Positions 1 through 5,723 of a DNA stretch of 18,708 nucleotides are shown one piece after another. The stretch comes from an uncultured Bacilli bacterium (GTDB lineage Bacteria > Bacillota_I > Bacilli_A > RF39 > UBA660): assembly GCA_910588025.1 (NCBI GenBank), contig CAJUQG010000025.1, positions 1-18,708 on the forward strand, read 5' to 3'. Each line of letters opens with the position of its first letter. Positions within the stretch are counted from its first letter, which is position 1. The position numbers and the translations under genes are program-made. A model generated the notes under the pieces. That model made no database searches, was not told the DNA's origin, and saw only the letters and a program-made list of their open reading frames with translations.

Positions 1-14
1 TTATACAACAACTT

Positions 15-80
15 TTTTTAAAAGAAAAGAGCATTGACTTTTGTCAACACTCTGAGAACTCGTTAAAAACGAGTTTTATA
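15..80 (+). terminator. Hairpin pair with terminator-like second stem (repeated element, copy 1)
   Basis: Read on the plus strand, a first hairpin (AGAG, CA, TTGAC at 28-38; loop TTTT; GTCAA, CA, CTCT at 43-53) is followed by a second stem AACTCGT/ACGAGTT (57-63 with 69-75) and TTTATA. It would lie 3' of a plus-strand gene left of the window. A very similar arrangement lies on the minus strand at the other end of the window (18627-18697). The U-run after the second stem is short, so terminator strength is uncertain. Confidence 0.5.
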
Positions 81-94
81 GTGTATCTTCGGGA

Positions 95-130
95 AAAAGA
101 ACTACAAGATTATTTCTTGTAGTTTTTGAT
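95..130 (-). terminator. Intrinsic terminator of the alaS operon
   Basis: An inverted repeat of about 10 bp (100-109 with 115-124, loop 110-114) is followed on the minus strand by TCTTTTT and sits just past the alaS stop codon. The plus-strand reading also ends in TTTTT, so it may work in both directions and end the convergent gene left of the window. Confidence 0.85.
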
Positions 131-131
131 T

Positions 132-1877
132 TTATTCTAAAGAAGCTTTTATTCTTCTCACACCAGCACTAGAAGCTTCTTCTTTTAGAATTTTAAAGTG
201 ACCCAATTCACTTGTTCTATTTACGTGAGGTCCTCCACATATTTCTTTGGAAACATCACCAATTTTATAGACATTGACAATGTCAGGATATTTTTCGATA
301 AACATAGCTTCTGCTCCCATTTCTAAGGCTTGTTGTTTACTCATTTCTTCTTTGGTAACTATAAAATCTTTTAAAATCCATTCATTTACTAGGTCTTCTA
401 CTTGTTTCTTTTCTTCTTCTGTTAATTTGTGATCACAGTTAAAGTCAAAGCGCATTCGCTCTGTTGTAATGTTACTTCCTCTTTGATGAGTATCTGGTCC
501 AAGTATCTTTTTTAAAGCGGCATTTAATAAATGTGTTGCAGTATGGTATTTGGTTTCTATTTCTCCATCTCCTGCTAAACCACCTTTAAATTTACCCTTC
601 GAAGCTGTACGAGATTTTTCTTGATGTTCTTGAAAATGTTTTTGAAAACCACACTCATCCACTTTAATGTTACGTTCTTGTGCTAATTCGATGGTCAATT
701 CAATAGGAAATCCATATGTATCATATAAATGAAAAGCTGTTAAACCGTCAATTTGAGTATTTTTGGCTACAATTTTTTCAAATTCTTTTAATCCTTTTTC
801 GAGAGTACGATTAAATTTATTTTTTTCATCTACTAAGACTTTCAAAACGGTTTTGGCATTCGCTTGGATTTCAGGATAGTAATTTTCATATAATGCGATT
901 ATTTCTTTGGCAATATCTTGTTCCCAATTACTATTGATATCTATTCCTAATTTTTTGGCATAGCGAATTGCTCGACGTATCAGACGTCTTAGAATATATC
1001 CTTGGTCGGTATTACTCGGAACAATACCAGCTGGATCTGAGGCAATAAACACACTCGTTCTAATATGGTCGGCAATGATACGCATCGATTTTTCATTTCC
1101 TTTATAAGGAAGGGATGATATCTCTTCTATTTTTTTTATCACTGGTGTCCATACTGAGGACGCATAATTATCCGTTACGCCTTCGACTACAGCAACAATT
1201 CTTTCGTAACCCATTCCCGTATCTACATTTTTCTTAGGTAATTTTTCAATGGTTCCATCAGCATTACGATTAAATTCCATAAATACATTGTTCCATATTT
1301 CAACCCAGCGATCGTCTTCGGGATCAAAATTCTCAGGAATTTCTTCATCGCTACGCCAATAAAAAATTTCGGTATCAGAGCCACATGGTCCAGTTTCACC
1401 TGCTGCCCAAAAGTTATCTTCTTTTCCTAAATAGGCAATGCGACTTTCTAAAATTCCATGTGAACGCCAAAATTTTGCACTTTCTTCATCTCTTGGAATT
1501 TGTTCGTCACCAAGAAAAACGGTGACGGCAAGACGATTTACAGGAATATTTAAAACTTCTGTCAAAAATTCAAAACTATAGGCAATGCTTTCTTTTTTAA
1601 AATAATCACCTAAACTCCAGTTTCCTAACATTTCAAAAAATGTATGATGGGTTTTATCACCTACTTCTTCTAAATCTGTTAAGCGGACACATTTTTGATA
1701 ATCGCAAAGTCTTTTTCCACTTGGATGCGTTTCTCCCATTAAATAAGGAATTAAAGGTTGCATTCCCGCCGTATTAAATAATACGGAAGGATCGTTTTCT
1801 GGAACGATGGGAGCACTTGGTATTTGTTGATGGTTTTTACTTACAAAAAATTGAATAAATAAATCTTTTACATTCAT
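132..1877 (-). CDS. alaS: Alanine--tRNA ligase, short form without C-Ala domain
   Basis: Charges tRNA-Ala with alanine in the cytoplasm and removes mischarged serine or glycine. The 581 residues contain the class II catalytic core (QKCVRLTDLEEVGDKTHHTFFEMLGN region near residues 62-86; GPCGSDTEIFYW; KNVDTGMGYER), the tRNA-binding helical middle part, and an apparently complete editing domain with HTATH (H445, H449) and CGGPH (C547, H551) zinc-site residues. The protein ends about 30 residues after CGGPH, so the DHHA1/C-Ala oligomerisation domain of the usual ~870-residue bacterial enzyme is absent. An intrinsic terminator follows at once, so this is the natural end rather than a frameshift. 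The start is supported by AAAGGAGG. It is the last gene of a T-box-controlled operon. Wording such as NTAGMQPL and RWVEIWNNVF resembles candidate-phylum enzymes more than Bacillus AlaRS (from memory), suggesting transfer. Confidence 0.95.
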   Translation of the reverse strand: MNVKDLFIQFFVSKNHQQIPSAPIVPENDPSVLFNTAGMQPLIPYLMGETHPSGKRLCDYQKCVRLTDLEEVGDKTHHTFFEMLGNWSLGDYFKKESIAYSFEFLTEVLNIPVNRLAVTVFLGDEQIPRDEESAKFWRSHGILESRIAYLGKEDNFWAAGETGPCGSDTEIFYWRSDEEIPENFDPEDDRWVEIWNNVFMEFNRNADGTIEKLPKKNVDTGMGYERIVAVVEGVTDNYASSVWTPVIKKIEEISSLPYKGNEKSMRIIADHIRTSVFIASDPAGIVPSNTDQGYILRRLIRRAIRYAKKLGIDINSNWEQDIAKEIIALYENYYPEIQANAKTVLKVLVDEKNKFNRTLEKGLKEFEKIVAKNTQIDGLTAFHLYDTYGFPIELTIELAQERNIKVDECGFQKHFQEHQEKSRTASKGKFKGGLAGDGEIETKYHTATHLLNAALKKILGPDTHQRGSNITTERMRFDFNCDHKLTEEEKKQVEDLVNEWILKDFIVTKEEMSKQQALEMGAEAMFIEKYPDIVNVYKIGDVSKEICGGPHVNRTSELGHFKILKEEASSAGVRRIKASLE

Positions 1878-1907
1878 TTTGTTTCCTCCTTTATAATTTT
1901 ATTACTT

Positions 1908-2438
1908 TCATTTTAGGTCTCCTAATATTTCTTGCATTTTTCGTTCTAAGTCTTTTTTATTATCATTTACAATAATATAATCAAAATCATTGTACTCATC
2001 TAGGGCATGCTCACTTTCATGATTCGCTTCTTCTTTGGTTAAATCATAATTTCCATGCTCATTTATGATATAAAAGGAATAGCTTTCAGGGTAATTTGTT
2101 TTTATTTTATCGATTTCATCTGGAAAACGAACATCAGAAATAATAATGTTATTATAAAATTTAGCATAAATCTTTATGTCTTCTAGCATTCGCTCGACTA
2201 AAAAATCTGGTTGATTTAGATTTTTGCGGATAAATGACCCCATATTCTGTAAAAATTTACGAGGTTTTGGTTCCGTGTTAAATTCCCAATCGAGCATTTC
2301 ACAAGCAAAAAGTTTAATGTATTTACTATACTCTGTCACAATAGTTTTTTCATTTTTTTGGTCAAAGTATTTTTTGATACATTGTGCAACACAAAATTTT
2401 CCACTACGCGCTTTTCCAGCAATTAAAAATATTCTCAT
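1908..2438 (-). CDS. P-loop deoxynucleoside monophosphate kinase-like protein
   Basis: A 176-residue predicted cytosolic protein of the P-loop kinase fold. Residues 8-16 form a Walker A-like GKARSGKFC, and DVRFPDE at 102-108 matches the motif typical of phage and bacterial dNMP kinase-like proteins. The family would phosphorylate (deoxy)nucleoside monophosphates with ATP. The position after GK-x is Cys where related kinases have Thr (GKxT), and residue 15 is Phe where GKD is common, so activity is uncertain. The start has GAGGTGAT seven bases upstream. It lies between the Ala T-box leader and alaS, 30 bp from alaS, so its expression should follow alanyl-tRNA charging. I see no obvious reason for that coupling. 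A CoaE-like kinase is an alternative; the exact substrate cannot be named. Confidence 0.6.
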   Translation of the reverse strand: MRIFLIAGKARSGKFCVAQCIKKYFDQKNEKTIVTEYSKYIKLFACEMLDWEFNTEPKPRKFLQNMGSFIRKNLNQPDFLVERMLEDIKIYAKFYNNIIISDVRFPDEIDKIKTNYPESYSFYIINEHGNYDLTKEEANHESEHALDEYNDFDYIIVNDNKKDLERKMQEILGDLK

Positions 2439-2455
2439 ATATCACCTCAATAATG

Positions 2456-2610
2456 AAAAAGATACCGCTTATGCCAAGGAGCATTGCTGCGGTACCATCC
2501 TTTTTTTTACTTAATTTTGATAACGGCCTCAACCGTTTAATCTCCAAAGGTAGCAGTTTTAAGATTCTTTTTATAAGTTTCCACCAACCACTTATTCTCT
2601 ATTAAAAAGA
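2456..2610 (-). promoter_or_regulatory. T-box riboswitch leader, alanine specifier
   Basis: The minus strand shows the hallmarks of a T-box leader. Stem I is closed by TTTAAT/ATTAAA (2601-2606 with 2536-2541); the GA-rich AGAGAA (2595-2600) is followed by a hairpin ATAAGT/ACTTAT around GGTTGGTGGAA. A likely specifier GCT (Ala) lies at 2552-2554 in the context CTGCTACC, then TTTGGAG. A short stem AACGG/CCGTT follows. The T-box sequence AAGGATGGTACCGC is at 2489-2502. It pairs into a terminator GGTACCGC/GCGGTATC (2489-2496 with 2461-2468) followed by TTTTT. Uncharged tRNA-Ala would favour the antiterminator and allow read-through into the kinase-like gene and alaS. The leader starts within 10 bases of the upstream gene's stop and no clear separate promoter was found. 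Confidence 0.9.
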
Positions 2611-2616
2611 TATTCT

Positions 2617-3789
2617 TTACTTTCCTTCTTCATCGATTAATATTACATTGTGATCTTCAAATAAATTGTATTTTTCTACAAAAAATTTGTATACTACTTT
2701 GGCTAATGCAATACATGGAGTCGCCAAAATCATTCCTAATATACCAAAGAAATGTTGAAAAATCAATAATCCTAGAATAATTGTTACAGGATGTAGTTTC
2801 ATGGTTTTACTCATGACTACAGGTTGTAAAATGAAGTTTTCAACTAATTGAACTATAACAGCTACAATAATAGCCATAATCCCGATTAAATTACTTTGAC
2901 TAAAACCGATGATCACTGCTGCGGCGCCACCAATATATGGTCCAACATAAGGAATTAAGTCTGTTAGTCCACAGAAGAAACCAAATAGTAATGGAGCTTG
3001 AAGACCGATTGCGGCAAATCCAATAGAATCACAAACGAAGACCATAGAAGCTACTAAAAGGGTGCCATTTACGCATTTTCTTACTTCACTACTAATATTT
3101 GTAATTAATAATGATAATTCAAAGCGATTTTTCTTTGGAAAGAAATGAAGTAAATGTGAGTTAATTGCATCAAAGTCAAATAACATATATAAACCGATAA
3201 TTAAACCAAAACCAATGGTCAATAAACTTGAGAAAAAAGTTCCGACAAAGTTAATCACAGAGGCTGGTAAATTGGTAGTAAAATTAACAAAGAAAGTATT
3301 CATAGTTTCCATTAAATTTTGTTTTACATTACTTAAATCGATTCCTTTGGTGTTATTTAAAGAATCAAAGATATTTGTGACATACTCTTCTACCCCATTA
3401 AAAATCTCTGGTAAGTTATTTAATAACTCATTTAATTGGTTGTAAATGGTTGGAATTAAGATGCGAATAAAAACAATTAAAAAGATAACTAACAAAGAAT
3501 ATAATAATAGAGAACTTATCATTCTTGGTATGCCTTTTTGTTCCATTTTCTTGACAATAGGATTTAAAATCCAAGCAACGACAAAGCCAATAAATAATGG
3601 GGATAAGACTTTTAAAACACTTAGTACAAAACTAATGATTCCCCATTCTCTAGCAATAATGGTCACAATTAAAATAATAGCGATAATCATGACTAAATAA
3701 AAGAGATGTAAAATCTTTTTCGAAAGACTTACTACTTCATTTACTTCATTCATATCTAATTTTTCTTTTGATTTGCGGAAATTTATCAT
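2617..3789 (-). CDS. AI-2E/UPF0118 family membrane transporter
   Basis: A 390-residue polytopic membrane protein of the AI-2E (DUF20, UPF0118) family, whose members are proposed exporters or ion antiporters; the substrate here is unknown. It has the family layout: two N-terminal hydrophobic helices (about 28-78), a third near 90-112, a polar amphipathic stretch (about 115-180), then five or so helices with the family signatures near GFFCGLTDLIPYVGPYIGG and ENFILQPVVM. Length is normal for the family. The start has GGAGG six bases upstream and an extended -10 promoter ahead. B. subtilis yrrI, of the same family, is next to alaS (from memory), so the neighbourhood is conserved. With no terminator before the T-box, transcription from this gene probably runs into the alaS leader. 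Confidence 0.85.
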   Translation of the reverse strand: MINFRKSKEKLDMNEVNEVVSLSKKILHLFYLVMIIAIILIVTIIAREWGIISFVLSVLKVLSPLFIGFVVAWILNPIVKKMEQKGIPRMISSLLLYSLLVIFLIVFIRILIPTIYNQLNELLNNLPEIFNGVEEYVTNIFDSLNNTKGIDLSNVKQNLMETMNTFFVNFTTNLPASVINFVGTFFSSLLTIGFGLIIGLYMLFDFDAINSHLLHFFPKKNRFELSLLITNISSEVRKCVNGTLLVASMVFVCDSIGFAAIGLQAPLLFGFFCGLTDLIPYVGPYIGGAAAVIIGFSQSNLIGIMAIIVAVIVQLVENFILQPVVMSKTMKLHPVTIILGLLIFQHFFGILGMILATPCIALAKVVYKFFVEKYNLFEDHNVILIDEEGK

Positions 3790-3809
3790 ATTTTTCCTCC
3801 TTATTTTTT

Positions 3810-3818
3810 ATTATACCA
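3810..3818 (-). promoter_or_regulatory. Extended -10 promoter of the AI-2E family gene
   Basis: The minus strand reads TGGTATAAT (TATAAT at 3810-3815, TG at 3817-3818), an extended -10 element about 20 bases upstream of the start codon. No good -35 hexamer is present. Confidence 0.6.
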
Positions 3819-3845
3819 TTAATGCTTCAAAAAATAGCGATAAAT

Positions 3846-3875
3846 TAAAAAAATAGAATCATTACATTCTATTTT
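3846..3875 (-). terminator. Intrinsic terminator overlapping a stop codon
   Basis: A perfect 10-bp stem AAAATAGAAT/ATTCTATTTT (3866-3875 with 3850-3859, loop 3860-3865) is followed on the minus strand by a run of T. The loop includes the stop codon of the upstream Pro/Glu-rich protein gene. Confidence 0.85.
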
Positions 3876-4788
3876 CATTATTTTGGGGATATGACGGAAT
3901 ATCATTTTCTAAACTTGAGAAAACAATATTAGTATTTTTAGCTGGCTCCGGATTATTATTTAATTTTGGTAAATCAATTGTTTTTGGTAATTCAATATTT
4001 GGTTTTGCTGGAGCAATTGGTGGAACGACTACTTGTGGTTCTTCAACTATTGGTTTTTGAATTTCTACTTCTTTTGGTTCCATTTCTTTCTTTTTGCTTA
4101 CAAATACTGAACTAAATTGATTTGGACTTGGCATTTTAGGTCTCTCTTGATTTTCATATCGAGATTTATCAATTGGTTCTTCTACTTGTGGTGATTCATT
4201 TATAACAGATATTGTCTTTTCTACTTCAGGTTCTCTCACACTAAAAATAGGAGTTGCTTCTATTTTATTTTCTTGATAAATTTCTGGTTCTACTTTAAGA
4301 GTATCTTCTTTTTCCATAGCACTAATACTTTCTAATTCCTTTGAAATAGAATCTGCTAAGGCATCGAAATCTATCTTTGGTGGACTATTTGGTTCCTCTA
4401 CTTTAGAAGGTGTTTCAATCGCTTCATTCCATTCATGATAAACAGGACTATTATTTACTTGTTCTTCCATTATAGGGATTGGTGGAATGACAGGTTCATT
4501 ACTCTCAATAGGATTTACTTCTTCCACTTCATTTATAACTGGAGGAACTGGCGTACCAAATACTTCAGGATCTATATTTAATTGAATTGTTGGTTGATCA
4601 TCTGTAAAAGCAGGTTCTGCCAACGTATTTTTCACTTCTAAGCTTTTTGTTTCGGCTAGTTTTCTTTCTTTTTGGTCCTTTTTTCCAAAAAATAGGACAA
4701 TTAAAAATGCTAGCACTAAAATGGATATCACAATAAATAAGATAATACCAAAATTATCATTACTATATAAATTCGTCAAAAAATCCAT
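3862..4788 (-). CDS. Membrane-anchored Pro/Glu-rich protein, function unknown
   Basis: I do not recognise this 308-residue protein. A short N-terminal segment (MDFLTNLYSNDN) precedes a single strongly hydrophobic helix (about residues 13-35, GIILFIVISILVLAFLIVLFF) and a KKDQKERK basic stretch, predicting an N-out, cytoplasmic-tail topology. The remaining ~265 residues are low in hydrophobics and rich in Glu, Pro, Asn, Ile and Val, with repeated EEP, PPI and PxVEEP wording, so most of it is probably disordered. The start at 4788 was chosen because it has a very strong AAAGGTGGTGAG site; a longer open frame upstream (to 4848) lacks one and overlaps the promoter. A strong promoter with a palindrome lies upstream and a terminator at the end, so it is a single-gene unit between yneF and the AI-2E gene. 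A scaffold or cell-division anchor role is conceivable but unsupported. Confidence 0.75.
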   Translation of the reverse strand: MDFLTNLYSNDNFGIILFIVISILVLAFLIVLFFGKKDQKERKLAETKSLEVKNTLAEPAFTDDQPTIQLNIDPEVFGTPVPPVINEVEEVNPIESNEPVIPPIPIMEEQVNNSPVYHEWNEAIETPSKVEEPNSPPKIDFDALADSISKELESISAMEKEDTLKVEPEIYQENKIEATPIFSVREPEVEKTISVINESPQVEEPIDKSRYENQERPKMPSPNQFSSVFVSKKKEMEPKEVEIQKPIVEEPQVVVPPIAPAKPNIELPKTIDLPKLNNNPEPAKNTNIVFSSLENDIPSYPQNNENRM

Positions 4789-4806
4789 TTTACTCACCAC
4801 CTTTTT

Positions 4807-4860
4807 TATTCTATTGATAGAATACCATAAAAAACTTCCTAAAGTCAATAGTGGTATTCT
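4807..4860 (-). promoter_or_regulatory. Promoter with palindromic operator candidate
   Basis: On the minus strand TTGACT (4843-4848), an 18-bp spacer and TATTCT (4819-4824) with TGG before it form a sigma-A promoter for the 308-residue protein gene. The -10 is one arm of an 18-bp palindrome, TATTCTAT-TG-ATAGAATA (4807-4824). A further 9-bp repeat AGAATACCA/TGGTATTCT pairs 4819-4827 with 4852-4860, flanking the -35. This pattern suggests a repressor operator, regulator unknown. Confidence 0.6.
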
Positions 4861-4898
4861 AATCTTTTCTGGTATTAAAAAACATATAATTTTTATGA

Positions 4899-5108
4899 TT
4901 ACATGTTTCGATTCATTTGATTCATTACTTGTTTTACTTGTTTCTGACTTGGTTTACGCCCCATACTACTCATCATAGCTTCAATCATCTTTTCATTTAT
5001 TGGGGGATTTTTTTGCATATATTTTTTGGTTGCGGTACGAGAAACAAAAAAGCCAATTACTGCGCCAATTACAATTCCTAATAATACTAATAATATATCT
5101 CCTAACAT
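4899..5108 (-). CDS. yneF: YneF family (UPF0154) small membrane protein
   Basis: A 69-residue protein with one N-terminal transmembrane helix (about residues 2-23, GDILLVLLGIVIGAVIGFFVSR) and a short cytoplasmic tail containing the family signature KYMQKNPPINEKMIEAMM followed by MGRKPSQKQVKQVM. That matches UPF0154/YneF in order, spacing and length. The cellular role of the family is not established. The start has AGGAGGC seven bases upstream. It lies immediately downstream of sirA, as yneE(sirA)-yneF do in B. subtilis, but appears to have its own promoter in the 52-bp gap. Confidence 0.9.
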   Translation of the reverse strand: MLGDILLVLLGIVIGAVIGFFVSRTATKKYMQKNPPINEKMIEAMMSSMGRKPSQKQVKQVMNQMNRNM

Positions 5109-5128
5109 AATAGCCTCCTTAATTGTTA

Positions 5129-5157
5129 ATTGTACTAAAATATATGTTGAAACACAA
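5129..5157 (-). promoter_or_regulatory. Probable yneF promoter
   Basis: The minus strand has TTGTGT (5152-5157), a 17-bp spacer and TACAAT (5129-5134), 20 bases upstream of the yneF start codon, within the gap after the sirA stop. Confidence 0.55.
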
Positions 5158-5160
5158 GAT

Positions 5161-5577
5161 TTAAACCGCTATTTTTTCCAGCCAAAAATAATCTTTGTTC
5201 TCAAAATCACAAAAAAATAAATTTTTCTCTTTTTCTAAATCTTTTAAAAAAGCTGGTCTCGGTATTGAACTTTCCATTTCTAAATAGGTACGATTGACGA
5301 TTAATTTTGTTCTCTCTTGGCGATAAACATCATAAATTTGATGAATGTTACGATATTTTGAATAAAAATAATTGTCTTTGTAATTTTTAAACAAATCAAT
5401 ATCTATTTGGCGTGGATTTAGTTTTTCAATCATTCTTTCAAATAAATCGACACCCAATTGTAAATCCTGTTGGTCCACATAATAAATTTGCTCTAATGTT
5501 CGGTATAGATGATGTGGGTTTTGTTTGGTTAAAATTGCGTACTCTTCTTTGATTTTAAATATAAAAAATTGTCTCAT
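5161..5577 (-). CDS. sirA: Sporulation inhibitor of replication SirA
   Basis: A 138-residue protein that I assign to SirA (YneE). In B. subtilis SirA binds domain I of DnaA early in sporulation and blocks new rounds of replication. Support: length close to the 148-residue B. subtilis protein; N-terminal FFIFKIKEEY resembling YYTYLIKEEF; C-terminal FFCDFENKDYFWL resembling FLAMDFNSKRYGWL (comparisons from memory); and the conserved tkt-sirA-yneF gene order. The middle part is divergent, as usual for this family. It has no signal peptide or membrane segment. The start codon has a weak AGGG site. A strong match to the Spo0A box lies about 45 bases upstream and a terminator separates it from the transketolase gene, so it is probably an independent Spo0A-controlled unit. 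Confidence 0.8.
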   Translation of the reverse strand: MRQFFIFKIKEEYAILTKQNPHHLYRTLEQIYYVDQQDLQLGVDLFERMIEKLNPRQIDIDLFKNYKDNYFYSKYRNIHQIYDVYRQERTKLIVNRTYLEMESSIPRPAFLKDLEKEKNLFFCDFENKDYFWLEKIAV

Positions 5578-5594
5578 ATCTTTCGCCCTATTTT

Positions 5595-5629
5595 AATTTA
5601 ACAGAGAAGCTGGATAAAATTTGTCGAAT
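5595..5629 (-). promoter_or_regulatory. Spo0A box and promoter of sirA
   Basis: Plus-strand TTTGTCGAAT at 5620-5629 matches the Spo0A box consensus TTTGTCGAAA at 9 of 10 positions, with a perfect TGTCGAA core. On the minus strand the core overlaps a -35-like TCGACA (5622-5627), which is 21 bp from a TG-preceded TAAATT (5595-5600). Spo0A-activated sigma-A promoters of B. subtilis (spoIIG, spoIIE) also have unusually long spacing and 0A boxes over the -35. The predicted leader is only about 11 bases. Confidence 0.7.
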
Positions 5630-5671
5630 TATGAAATAGTTTCATTCTTTTAAGATATTGATTAGACTAAT

Positions 5672-5706
5672 AAAAAAGCCCATAATTTCTTATTTATGGG
5701 TTTTTA
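5672..5706 (-). terminator. Intrinsic terminator of the transketolase-like gene
   Basis: The stem CCCATAA/TTATGGG (5694-5700 with 5679-5685, extended by A-T and G-U pairs) is followed on the minus strand by CTTTTTT. It lies 18 bases past the stop codon and isolates sirA from upstream transcription. The plus-strand reading also ends in TTTTT. Confidence 0.9.
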
Positions 5707-5723
5707 TCGATTAAAAATATTGA

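Noticed and set aside
132..1877. The whole window coming from a candidate-phylum bacterium because of its AlaRS
   Set aside because: SpoIIGA, SigE, SigG, SirA, LexA and gene order all point to endospore-forming Bacilli, so transfer of alaS is the simpler reading.
2224..2605. Plus-strand open frames over the kinase gene start and T-box
   Set aside because: They are antisense to a real gene and a structured leader, and show no coding character or ribosome site.
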